In this document: positions 24,350 to 32,123 of the stretch, piece after piece | How the letters are laid out: every line of letters begins with the position of its first letter | Numbering within the stretch: position 1 is the first letter of the stretch | NCBI GenBank assembly: GCA_964472905.1 | Contig: CAYYMI010000025.1 | Location: 1 to 36,225, forward strand | Length of the DNA: 36,225 nucleotides | Reading direction: 5' to 3' | Origin: Hellea sp964472905 | Lineage (GTDB): Bacteria > Pseudomonadota > Alphaproteobacteria > Caulobacterales > Maricaulaceae | Made by a program: the position numbers and the translations under genes | Notes under the pieces: model-generated | What the model was told of the DNA's origin: nothing | The model's input: only the letters and a program-made list of their open reading frames with translations | Database searches by the model: none

Positions 24350-26929
24350 ATGGATATTCAAGCTTATACACAGCGCGGGCGGAGCGCCGTGCAAGCGGCG
24401 CAATCCGAGGCCGTCACGCGCGACCATCAACAGCTCACGCCTTTGCACATCATGGCGGGACTAATCTCTGATGAGGGCAGGCTACCGACGAAAATTATGG
24501 CCTTAGCCGGCGCGAAGCCAGAAACCTTAGAGGCGGGCCTGGAAAAGGCGCTGGATAAACTCCCGCGCGTAGAAGGCGGGTCAGGCTTATCTCTGTCCAA
24601 TGCGGGGATGAAAATTTTCGCCAATGCTGAAAAAGCGGCTAAAAAAGCAGGCGATGCTTTTGTCACGGTGGAACGTTTACTGCTCGCCTGTGTCCTCAAT
24701 GCAGATAAAAATTTAAAACCCATCCTCGCCCAAGCAGGACTTGAACCTTCCAAACTTACCGGGGCCATTAAATCTATTCGCAGGGACGGGCCTGTCACAT
24801 CAGAGGCTGCTGAAGACCAATATGAAGCGCTGTCTAAATATGCCCGCGATTTGACCCAAGCGGCGCGGGACGGAAAACTTGACCCTGTCATTGGACGTGA
24901 CGAAGAAATCCGGCGCACCATGCAAGTGCTCTCGCGGCGCTCGAAGAACAACCCCCTTTTAATCGGAGAGCCTGGCGTCGGAAAAACAGCGATTGCCGAA
25001 GGCCTCGCCAACCGTATTATTTCAGGCGATGTCCCCGAATCTATTCAGGGGAAACGCTTACTCGCCCTTGATATGGGCGCTCTAATCGCAGGGGCTAAAT
25101 ATCGCGGTGAATTTGAAGAACGGCTTAAAGCGGTGCTCAAAGAAATAGAGGCAGCAAATGGGCAAATCATACTCTTCATTGATGAAATCCATACGTTGGT
25201 CGGGGCAGGAAAAGCTGACGGCGCCATGGACGCGGCTAACCTGCTAAAACCCGCCTTGGCCCGCGGGGAACTTCACTGTGTCGGCGCAACCACACTCGAT
25301 GAGTACCGCAAACATTTAGAAAAAGACGCCGCCCTCGCCCGCCGGTTCCTCACTGTCTTTGTGAGCGAACCCACGGTCGAAGATACGGTGTCTATTCTGC
25401 GCGGCCTGAAAGATAAATATGAGGTTCACCACGGCATTCGTATTTCGGACAGCGCCATTGTCTCGGCAGCACAATTGTCCAACCGTTATATAACAGATCG
25501 ATTCCTCCCCGATAAAGCCATTGATTTGATGGATGAAGCCGCCAGCCGCTTGCGTATGCAGGTGGACAGTAAACCCGAAGCCTTAGACGAAATTGACCGC
25601 AGGCTTGTTCAGCTAAAAATTGAGGTTCAGGCGCTTAAAAAGGAAACTGATAAAGCCTCACAAGATCGGCTTAAAAAACGACATAAGGAAATCGGAGAAC
25701 TTGAGGCACAATCATCTGAAATGGGCGCGCTCTGGCAAGCTGAGAAAGCGAAACTTGCCAATGAAGCCGATGTCAAAGAGCAATTAGAGCACGCTCGTTT
25801 CGAACTTCAAGACGCGGTGAGACGCGGAGATTATGAGACAGCGGGACGCCTGCAACATGAAGATATTCCGGCGCTCGAAGAGACCATCGCGGCGCAGGAT
25901 AAAACGGATCAATCTGAAAGCGCGCTCGCGTCCGAAACCGTGACCTCGGAAACGATTGCCAGCATTGTGTCTCGCTGGACAGGCATACCCGTCGAAAAAA
26001 TGCTCGAAGGCGAACGCGAAAAGCTCTTATCCATGGAAACGGTTTTAAGCCAGCGGGTTGTCGGTCAAGACAAGGCCGTGGCTGCTGTGTCCGATGCCGT
26101 TCGCCGCGCGCGGGCAGGTCTGCGGGATCCCGCGCGGCCAATTGGATCATTCATGTTTCTAGGGCCAACGGGGGTTGGGAAGACAGAACTGACAAAAGCC
26201 TTAGCCAGTTTCATGTTTGATGATGATGGCGCGATTACGCGCATGGATATGTCCGAATATATGGAGAAACATTCCGTCGCCCGTCTGATCGGCGCGCCGC
26301 CCGGTTATGTCGGTTATGATGAAGGCGGAGCCTTGACCGAAGCCGTACGCCGTCGGCCTTATCAGGTCATCCTCTTTGACGAGATTGAAAAAGCTCACCC
26401 CGATGTTTTCAATATCCTGCTCCAAGTGCTAGATGATGGCCGCCTCACCGATGGCCAAGGCCGCACAGTTGATTTTCGCAATACGCTGATCATTATGACG
26501 TCAAATATCGGAGCCGAGCATCTGCTCAAACTTGGAGATGGGGATAATGTCAATGCCGCGCGGGTTGGCGTTATGGCGGAAGTCACCGCACATTTCCGGC
26601 CTGAGTTTTTAAACCGGTTAGACGAGCTGCTGCTCTTTGAACGGTTAAAGCCCGAACATATGGGCGCCATTGTGGATATTCAGATGCACCGCCTCCAAGG
26701 CTGGCTCAAAGACAAACAAATCACAGTGGCCCTCAGCGACAAGGCGCGCGCATGGCTAGGCGAGCAGGGTTATGATCCCTCATACGGGGCAAGGCCGCTC
26801 AAACGCGTTTTACAAAAACAGGTCCAAGACGCCCTCGCGCGCGAAATTTTGGCGGGCAAAATAGAGGATGGACAAAGGGTAGACGTCAAGCTTGATAAAG
26901 GGAAAATAAAAATCGCCGTAAACACATAA
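24350..26929 (+). CDS. clpB: ATP-dependent disaggregase ClpB (Hsp100)
   Basis: ClpB is the hexameric AAA+ chaperone that pulls polypeptides out of aggregates together with DnaK. The 859-residue length is normal. Order of domains: N-terminal repeat domain (1-145), first nucleotide-binding domain with Walker A GEPGVGKT at 206-213 and Walker B ILFIDEIHT, the middle coiled-coil domain (about 400-530), second nucleotide-binding domain with GPTGVGKT at 605-612 and VILFDEIEKAHPDVFN, then the C-terminal small domain. The pore-loop motif AKYRGEFEERLKAV is present. Walker lysines fall at positions 212 and 611, as in E. coli ClpB. The gene is monocistronic, divergent from the MscK-like gene, and preceded by an RpoH-type promoter, so heat induction is expected. 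Confidence 0.97.
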   Translation: MDIQAYTQRGRSAVQAAQSEAVTRDHQQLTPLHIMAGLISDEGRLPTKIMALAGAKPETLEAGLEKALDKLPRVEGGSGLSLSNAGMKIFANAEKAAKKAGDAFVTVERLLLACVLNADKNLKPILAQAGLEPSKLTGAIKSIRRDGPVTSEAAEDQYEALSKYARDLTQAARDGKLDPVIGRDEEIRRTMQVLSRRSKNNPLLIGEPGVGKTAIAEGLANRIISGDVPESIQGKRLLALDMGALIAGAKYRGEFEERLKAVLKEIEAANGQIILFIDEIHTLVGAGKADGAMDAANLLKPALARGELHCVGATTLDEYRKHLEKDAALARRFLTVFVSEPTVEDTVSILRGLKDKYEVHHGIRISDSAIVSAAQLSNRYITDRFLPDKAIDLMDEAASRLRMQVDSKPEALDEIDRRLVQLKIEVQALKKETDKASQDRLKKRHKEIGELEAQSSEMGALWQAEKAKLANEADVKEQLEHARFELQDAVRRGDYETAGRLQHEDIPALEETIAAQDKTDQSESALASETVTSETIASIVSRWTGIPVEKMLEGEREKLLSMETVLSQRVVGQDKAVAAVSDAVRRARAGLRDPARPIGSFMFLGPTGVGKTELTKALASFMFDDDGAITRMDMSEYMEKHSVARLIGAPPGYVGYDEGGALTEAVRRRPYQVILFDEIEKAHPDVFNILLQVLDDGRLTDGQGRTVDFRNTLIIMTSNIGAEHLLKLGDGDNVNAARVGVMAEVTAHFRPEFLNRLDELLLFERLKPEHMGAIVDIQMHRLQGWLKDKQITVALSDKARAWLGEQGYDPSYGARPLKRVLQKQVQDALAREILAGKIEDGQRVDVKLDKGKIKIAVNT

Positions 26930-26940
26930 AGGATAAAGGC

Positions 26941-26955
26941 ACTGGCTTAACCAGT
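26941..26955 (+). terminator. weak stem-loop after clpB
   Basis: Perfect arms ACTGG and CCAGT with a five-base loop, starting 12 bases after the clpB stop. Only two or three T residues follow, so it is a weak terminator candidate. Confidence 0.3.
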
Positions 26956-26997
26956 TTCCAAACCAGCCATTATAAACACCTATTCCATTTTCGTTCA

Positions 26998-27010
26998 GTT
27001 TAGCCTAAAC
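26998..27010. promoter_or_regulatory. palindromic operator candidate upstream of the dioxygenase gene
   Basis: GTTTAG and CTAAAC flank one central base, forming a perfect dyad 35 bases before the start at 27046. Position and symmetry suit a dimeric regulator binding site. No regulator gene is adjacent. Confidence 0.35.
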
Positions 27011-27036
27011 TCAAATTTGACGCTCTCATGAGCAAT

Positions 27037-27041
27037 GGAGG
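27037..27041 (+). promoter_or_regulatory. ribosome binding site deciding the start of the dioxygenase gene
   Basis: GGAGG four bases before the ATG at 27046. The in-frame ATG at 27028 has no such sequence, so the shorter protein is preferred. Confidence 0.6.
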
Positions 27042-27045
27042 TTAT

Positions 27046-28218
27046 ATGGTCCAAGATATCACGCGATCAATCGAAGCTTGTGCGGCTCATTATGGAGACG
27101 AGGCTAAAGCCGTGAAAAAATATCTCCTTGAGGGACAAGCCAAGGCTCTTGCGCTGCCTAATCGTGGACAGCTGACATTCGACTCGAACGGAAATATCTC
27201 ACAAGACATTTTAAAGGCCTATTCCGAATATGGGTTTTACATTCTCGAAGATGTTTTATCAGACGAAGAACTAAAGGATATAAAAGCTGATCTTGCCGAT
27301 ATGAGAGAGAATTTTCCGGTCCATATGGGTGCAGACAAAGACAAACATGGACGTCCCGCCTTAGGGGTAAATAATAAAGCCCCGACACTGCAATGGGCGC
27401 GGCCCTTATCCGACCCGCTGGGCGGAACAGAAATCTTCAACGGACGTCATCAAGTGAAACTGTTTGAACCCAAGGCTCCAAATGATGCGCCGCCAGCCGT
27501 TCCTGTTTATCTAGCGGGATCCCTTCAATTTTCTCCTGCCTGTCTACGCACTTACGCGCATCCGGCTTTATTAAAACTGACCGAAGCCATTAACGGTCCA
27601 GATTTTGTACCTTTTACAGAAGGGTTATTTATCAAAGACGCAGGGCTCGGCGCAGCGGTGTCTTGGCATCAGGATGGCGATACGCATTGGGACAACTCAA
27701 ATTTTGATGCTGATATTCACGGGTTCAATTTTATGGGACAGGTCTTTGGCAGCACAGCTGTGAATGGAGTCTGGGTCGTGCCAGGCAGCCAAAAGCTTGG
27801 GCGAGCTAATATCGTCAAAATGGTAGAAGATGCTGGCAGTGAACGCCTGCCCGACGCTGTGCCGATTATATGCAATCCCGGTGACGTCGTGATCAATAGC
27901 CGACAAATTATCCATGGTTCATTTGCAAATACTGGCTATGAGCCGCGAGTTTCAGTCAATTTTGGATTTCACAAACGGTCGTCTGTTTTAAATGTTCACG
28001 GCGCTGGTATGCATGCCGAAGCCACCGTTATGGATAAAGACTTTATCGACACGCGCTCTCGCCTTATCGGCTTAGCCATTGATGCAAGACGGCAACGTTT
28101 CCCAGACGAAACACCCTATCATTATGCACCTTTTGCGCAACGACAGGAAGAATTCAAATGGAACGCAAACGCCCAATCCTCACTCAAGGATTACAATCTT
28201 ATGGATCTCAGCATCTAG
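27046..28218 (+). CDS. phytanoyl-CoA dioxygenase family Fe(II)/2-oxoglutarate oxygenase
   Basis: This is a non-heme iron, 2-oxoglutarate-dependent oxygenase that would hydroxylate a lipid-like or small organic substrate. From the ATG at 27046 it has 390 residues. The facial triad is complete: H208 and D210 in WHQDGDTHW and H290 in IIHGSF. The 2-oxoglutarate-binding Arg is R301 in EPRVSVNFGFH, at the usual spacing from the distal His. The N-terminal half carries the helix-rich opening YGFYILEDVLSDEELKDIKADL typical of PhyH proteins. At 390 residues it is longer than the common 270-300. It has its own upstream palindrome and converges on a membrane protein gene, sharing CTAG between both stop codons. 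Substrate is unknown. Confidence 0.85.
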   Translation: MVQDITRSIEACAAHYGDEAKAVKKYLLEGQAKALALPNRGQLTFDSNGNISQDILKAYSEYGFYILEDVLSDEELKDIKADLADMRENFPVHMGADKDKHGRPALGVNNKAPTLQWARPLSDPLGGTEIFNGRHQVKLFEPKAPNDAPPAVPVYLAGSLQFSPACLRTYAHPALLKLTEAINGPDFVPFTEGLFIKDAGLGAAVSWHQDGDTHWDNSNFDADIHGFNFMGQVFGSTAVNGVWVVPGSQKLGRANIVKMVEDAGSERLPDAVPIICNPGDVVINSRQIIHGSFANTGYEPRVSVNFGFHKRSSVLNVHGAGMHAEATVMDKDFIDTRSRLIGLAIDARRQRFPDETPYHYAPFAQRQEEFKWNANAQSSLKDYNLMDLSI

Positions 28219-28700
28219 GGTTTGGGTTTAGATATTAGGGATTTCCACGCGATTATAGCCATAATAATCATAACGCCAACGACGCCTATATAGAATAAGA
28301 AGAAGGCCATTTGGTTCGTGGCTGGGCCGCCAAATTCTAAGCCCCTGCTATCGGGAAATAACGGATCCAGTGAAGACGCAAGAACGATTGTCCAGCCCAC
28401 AACGATCATGCCAAAGGCAATGCGTTTTTTACCTTTGTCGGAAAACGGAAAGGCGGGAAGAATAGCCGCGGTCAACCACAGGGCCAGACCGTTAATAATG
28501 CCTTCCATATGAGCCATCCGCCACGCGTCATAAGTCCCTGGCATCTGATAGTCGATTTCCCAAGGTATTGGCCAAAGCGCGATTTTGCCAAGAAGGAAAA
28601 ACAAAAACCCAAACCCTAGAACACCGCCGATGAATATTAAAAGCGCGCCATGCCCGATGAGCGATCTTTGATACCCTTTAACTGTATTGCTCATCTCCAT
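28215..28700 (-). CDS. four-helix membrane protein resembling styrene oxide isomerase
   Basis: A 161-residue integral membrane protein with four helices at about 14-38, 63-83, 90-108 and 120-148. From memory it resembles styrene oxide isomerase (StyC), a 169-residue four-helix enzyme that rearranges epoxides to aldehydes using heme b. Shared features are a GHG near the start, the TM2 pattern AH then N six residues later (H64 and N70 here; H58 and N64 in StyC), a GW in TM3, and an RGLxFG segment before TM4. The aspartate and tyrosine reported important in StyC TM3 do not appear conserved, so the chemistry may differ. The ATG at 28700 has GGGAG five bases upstream; upstream TTG (28724) and ATG (28715) are alternatives. 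It follows the di-iron protein gene in the same operon. Confidence 0.55.
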   Translation of the reverse strand: MEMSNTVKGYQRSLIGHGALLIFIGGVLGFGFLFFLLGKIALWPIPWEIDYQMPGTYDAWRMAHMEGIINGLALWLTAAILPAFPFSDKGKKRIAFGMIVVGWTIVLASSLDPLFPDSRGLEFGGPATNQMAFFLFYIGVVGVMIIMAIIAWKSLISKPKP

Positions 28701-28720
28701 TTTATCTCCCGTCATATTAC

Positions 28721-29602
28721 TCAATGGAAAGGTACTGGTATGTCCGGATGGTGCGTATCCACAAGCGGTGTCTTTGTTTTATCACTGCCCTCATAGCCGT
28801 CCATCCAATCGAGGACCCATTGCAAGTCTCGTTCTTGCCGTGGGTCATGACCGGGCAATGCGGCCCTGATAAGATAAGGACCTGCGGCAGCTGTAAACCA
28901 GCAAATACGCACCCAGAGACGCCAGCGAGATTTCATATTTTTCCAGAGCCCGTCTTTCTTCAGCATAATATGATAACCCCTGCGGGCGAGCCATAAGACA
29001 TGAAGTGAGCCATGAAAGACACCGAGCATGCGGTGCCAATAGGACTTAACGCTCGATCCAAATACAGCCTTATAGGCATCAAAAGCGACACACTTATGTT
29101 CGGTTTCCTCAACCATATGCCAGATCATAAAAGAGGCAACGCGCGAGTCAGAACCAGCAAAGAGTTTTACCCGGTCTCCAATAATCCATTTTGTGATACC
29201 CATCGTCATAGCTTCGAAACCGGCGGCGTAAGCCATCCGCTTTTGCAATGAGTTTTGACCCAGACGTATATAGGCTTGCTTCATTTTTTGTTCAAATTTA
29301 GCGAGTTCGGGATAGCCATTCTGCTTGAGAAGGTCGTTAAAACGCCGATGAGCTTTAAAATGATGAGCCTCCTGTTGGACGAAACCTTCAATCTCTTCTT
29401 TTAAAAGCGGATCATCAATCAACGTGCCGCAGTCCCTAATCGTCTTGATGAGAAAGGGCTCTAAGTAAGGCATGGTTAAAGATGCCCCATTGGCCATCGC
29501 CGATAATTCTGGTTCATCTCTATTCCAATGACGGTGTATATCATCTGGAAACTCAAACGGAACGGCGCGGGAGACGGGAATGCTGGTTTTACGATTGAGC
29601 AT
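28721..29602 (-). CDS. ferritin-like di-iron protein of the 'predicted metal-dependent hydrolase' family (PF10118/COG3687)
   Basis: Databases call this family predicted metal-dependent hydrolase. The 293-residue sequence, however, reads as a ferritin-like di-iron protein: E48 (in PYLEPF), E78-x-x-H81 (FVQQEAHHF), E130 (AAGFEAM) and E166-x-x-H169 (VEETEHK) give the classical E...ExxH...E...ExxH ligand set with helix-like spacing. Proteins with this set are often oxygen-activating oxidases, desaturases or monooxygenases. A hydrophobic helix in the C-terminal third (about 232-248, RICWFTAAAGPYLIRAAL) may attach it to the membrane. The ATG at 29602 gives MLNRKTSIPVSRAVPFEFPD. The downstream isomerase-like gene follows within about 20 bases, so the two are co-transcribed. 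The enzymatic role is inferred from ligands, not known. Confidence 0.75.
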   Translation of the reverse strand: MLNRKTSIPVSRAVPFEFPDDIHRHWNRDEPELSAMANGASLTMPYLEPFLIKTIRDCGTLIDDPLLKEEIEGFVQQEAHHFKAHRRFNDLLKQNGYPELAKFEQKMKQAYIRLGQNSLQKRMAYAAGFEAMTMGITKWIIGDRVKLFAGSDSRVASFMIWHMVEETEHKCVAFDAYKAVFGSSVKSYWHRMLGVFHGSLHVLWLARRGYHIMLKKDGLWKNMKSRWRLWVRICWFTAAAGPYLIRAALPGHDPRQERDLQWVLDWMDGYEGSDKTKTPLVDTHHPDIPVPFH

Positions 29603-29746
29603 GTTTTAACCCCAATACTTCATGGCCAACTATATCACGCAGATATATTTCGTCCAGTACTGCAAATGGGCTTGGAAAGGCGGCGCACGGTTCGGCGGGT
29701 GAGCCTATACAGCCTAAGCCTCTAGATGAGACTTTCCTCAAATTAA

Positions 29747-30514
29747 CTAGGACTTACGGCGGCCCGGTTTTTTACGCGGCGAGCCGTCTTTGTTAAAGAT
29801 GATATTGCCCTTTTTGTCTGTCGCATAAAGCGCAGGATCAAGTTTGGTTTTTGAGGTTGCAGATTTCTTTTTTGGCGCGGTCTTTTTTGTAGCGGCCTTC
29901 TTTACAGGCTTTTTAGATGATGCTGACTTGGTTCTTGGCTTTTTAGCTGATGGTTTTTTAGCGGGAGCCTTATCGGCCTTAGACTTTGTTGATGTTGTTT
30001 TAGCCTTTGCCGATGAGGTTAAATCAGACGCCGCCGATTTGGTGCGGCGTGACACATTTCCTGCCGCGTCTCCTACACTGTCCTTAGCCGTATCGGCTGC
30101 GCTTTTGGTCTTTTCAACCGCGGTTTTTGTGGCTGCGCTAGCTTTTTCTCCAGCCGTTTTTGTCACTTCGCGTGCGCGTATTGCGGCGGCTTCAGCTGCT
30201 TTGCGGGCTTCAACCATGGGGTCAATATCGGCCGTTTCTGCTTTTCCGCCATCAGGAGAGAGGTTATTATTAATCCGGAAAATAGCGACCATCAATTCAC
30301 AGAGAAGGCGAATGCCCACAAGGGTGAAAACAATCGCGACAAAGAAAGTAAAGACATTTAAAATCTTCGCTAGAGGTCCTAGCCAGATTGTTTCCAAAAA
30401 AATTGTCGAGAAATAAAGCGCGGTTAAAATAATCGAAAGCCAAAAAAACGGCACGATCAATTTTTCCTTCATTAATTTATCAAATGAGAAAAAGAAATTG
30501 ATAAGGTTTTTCAT
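29747..30514 (-). CDS. DUF4282-like membrane protein with histone H1-like Lys/Ala-rich tail
   Basis: The 255-residue protein has two parts. Residues 1-90 resemble the DUF4282 domain: a short amphipathic start (MKNLINFFFSFDKLMKEKLI) and two transmembrane helices at about 20-40 and 48-74. Residues 95-255 form a low-complexity tail of Ala, Lys, Thr, Ser and Pro. It begins as an Ala-rich likely helix (ARKAAEAAAIRAREVTKTA) and turns into repeats such as APAKKPSAKKPRTK and KKAATKKTAPKKK. It ends KKGNIIFNKDGSPRKKPGRR. Such tails resemble bacterial histone H1-like proteins that bind DNA. A membrane protein with a nucleic-acid-binding or envelope-binding tail is the plain reading; which side of the membrane the tail faces is unknown. 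It follows the M23 peptidase gene after 23 bases, probably in one operon. Confidence 0.6.
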   Translation of the reverse strand: MKNLINFFFSFDKLMKEKLIVPFFWLSIILTALYFSTIFLETIWLGPLAKILNVFTFFVAIVFTLVGIRLLCELMVAIFRINNNLSPDGGKAETADIDPMVEARKAAEAAAIRAREVTKTAGEKASAATKTAVEKTKSAADTAKDSVGDAAGNVSRRTKSAASDLTSSAKAKTTSTKSKADKAPAKKPSAKKPRTKSASSKKPVKKAATKKTAPKKKSATSKTKLDPALYATDKKGNIIFNKDGSPRKKPGRRKS

Positions 30515-30537
30515 ATCGTCGTCTCTCGTTAGGCTAC

Positions 30538-31962
30538 TTATTTAGGGGCTATCGCTGTCATAACAACAGCCGCGGGCTGGGCTGTAATCTTCTCCGACTT
30601 TGATCTCATAGAGTCAATCTCAGCGCGGCGCGTTTTAAAAGATGGCATTTCAGATTTTTTAAGCGGCTTACCCGAAAGCTGTGATAACCGCCGTGGATTT
30701 ATTTTCTTCCCATGATGGATGACTTCATAATGCAGGTGCGGCCCCGTCGAGCGGCCTGTTGTTCCGACATAGCCAATCACTTGGTCTTGTTTGACGTATT
30801 TTCCTTTTTTCACGCCGCGAGCAAATCCCTTTAAATGGGCATAAGCTGTTTTATAACCATCGGTGTGCCGAATACGGATATAATTGCCATAACCGCCATA
30901 ACGGTTGGCGCGTTCAACCGTGCCAGAACCCGCCGCTAAAATGGGGGTTCCTCGCGGGGCCGCAAAATCAACACCTGTATGCATTTTACGGTAGCCTAAA
31001 ATCGGATGCTTGCGGCGACCAAAGCTAGAGGACAGCCGCGCGCCATTGATGGGCGTTGCGCGAAGCTTACGTTTCGCGGTCTTGCCTTTGGCATCATAGA
31101 AGTTTTCACGGTCTTTGGAGTCTTTATAAAGGTAATAATCGGTTTTCTTACCGCGCGGGCTAAAGCTGGTGTAAAGCAGATCGCCCGCCTTTATAATCTC
31201 GCCTTTGTGGTCGCGGGCAACTTCAAAGAAAAGTTCAAATTCATCACCCGGCTGTATATCGCGCTGAAAGTCGACTGAATATTCATAGATATTGGCAAAT
31301 TGTGCCACGACCTTATCGGGCGCGCCTAATCGCGTGGCGTCGACATAAAGCGAGTTAGAAATTTGGGACGCGACAGACAGCGTTTCATACTTAAATTCGG
31401 CGGCGATTTCACGGGCGGCATAGCCTTCCCCAACGCGGTCAACAAAAACGGTTTTTTCTACGCTAGGCTTAAAGGTCAGATGATCCAGTGTGCCATCTGT
31501 GAAATGTAAGCCAAATTCTTGTCCAACACGCACATTACGAGGTTTATAGACGGTCGAAAACGCCTCCGTCACCTTATAGGCTTCTTGTCCGGTAAGACCA
31601 TTTTTTTGCAAAAGAGGTCCAAGACTATCACCGGACTTAACTTTGAGCGTCTTGATATCCACGGCAGACCTATCTGTTGTCTCAAGATATAGATCATGCC
31701 GGGTTAAATCGATTAAACTCTCGGCGCTTTTCGTGACAAGCTTTGTGGGTTCTGCCGTATCATTTTCAGGTAAGGCATATCCCGCCAAAAGGATGGCCGC
31801 GCCGCCAGCCATTAAAAACCCAAAGCGCTTATTCGTATATATGCGCGTATTATTCATTTCAAAGAAGGCTTGCAATCTGAGCTTAATCGCTGACTTGATA
31901 TCAGACTCCGATTTAATCTCGCCGCCTTGTTCTTTTTCTATGGCTTCATTGTCTGGGGTCAT
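30538..31962 (-). CDS. M23 family metallopeptidase (LytM-type peptidoglycan endopeptidase), membrane anchored
   Basis: A zinc endopeptidase of the LytM/NlpD/MepM type that cuts peptide cross-links or regulates cell-wall splitting in the periplasm. From the ATG at 31962 it has 474 residues: a charged cytoplasmic start, one transmembrane helix at about 48-65 (FGFLMAGGAAILLAGYAL), a periplasmic LysM/OapA-like linker (VKSGDSLGPLLQKNGLTGQEAYKV), and the LytM domain. The zinc site is complete: H328 and D332 in HTGVDFAAPRGTP, and H409-L-H411 in GPHLHYEV, with GTTGRSTGPHLHYEV preserved. All residues being present, it should be active rather than a degenerate EnvC-like activator. A TTG at 32037 would add 25 residues but has no ribosome binding site. 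It is divergent from the YdbH-like gene. Confidence 0.9.
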   Translation of the reverse strand: MTPDNEAIEKEQGGEIKSESDIKSAIKLRLQAFFEMNNTRIYTNKRFGFLMAGGAAILLAGYALPENDTAEPTKLVTKSAESLIDLTRHDLYLETTDRSAVDIKTLKVKSGDSLGPLLQKNGLTGQEAYKVTEAFSTVYKPRNVRVGQEFGLHFTDGTLDHLTFKPSVEKTVFVDRVGEGYAAREIAAEFKYETLSVASQISNSLYVDATRLGAPDKVVAQFANIYEYSVDFQRDIQPGDEFELFFEVARDHKGEIIKAGDLLYTSFSPRGKKTDYYLYKDSKDRENFYDAKGKTAKRKLRATPINGARLSSSFGRRKHPILGYRKMHTGVDFAAPRGTPILAAGSGTVERANRYGGYGNYIRIRHTDGYKTAYAHLKGFARGVKKGKYVKQDQVIGYVGTTGRSTGPHLHYEVIHHGKKINPRRLSQLSGKPLKKSEMPSFKTRRAEIDSMRSKSEKITAQPAAVVMTAIAPK

Positions 31963-32123
31963 TGTTTTTCTTATATCCCGATTTTGTCCCAAGGAATAGA
32001 TTGCCCCACTTATCCCTAATGTCTCGTTAACACGCAAGCTATCTGCCGTAAACTTACGAAAATTTATAGTGTATTCAGACCAAGACCCCTATTGAGTATA
32101 GACGAATACGAGGATCCACCGCA

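Noticed and set aside
24427..25011. 194-codon minus-strand frame opposite clpB
   Set aside because: Ser/Pro-rich antisense shadow of a highly conserved ClpB N-terminal region; no ribosome binding site or domain.
29603..29746. Possible tRNA or small RNA between the di-iron and DUF4282-like genes
   Set aside because: No cloverleaf, no GTTCRA-type T-loop and no strong hairpin; it is probably just the promoter region of the di-iron operon.
29844..30416. 190-codon plus-strand frame opposite the DUF4282-like gene
   Set aside because: Ala/Phe/Val-rich antisense of the Lys/Ala tail. It looks hydrophobic, but the opposite frame has a ribosome binding region, operon spacing and a recognisable domain.
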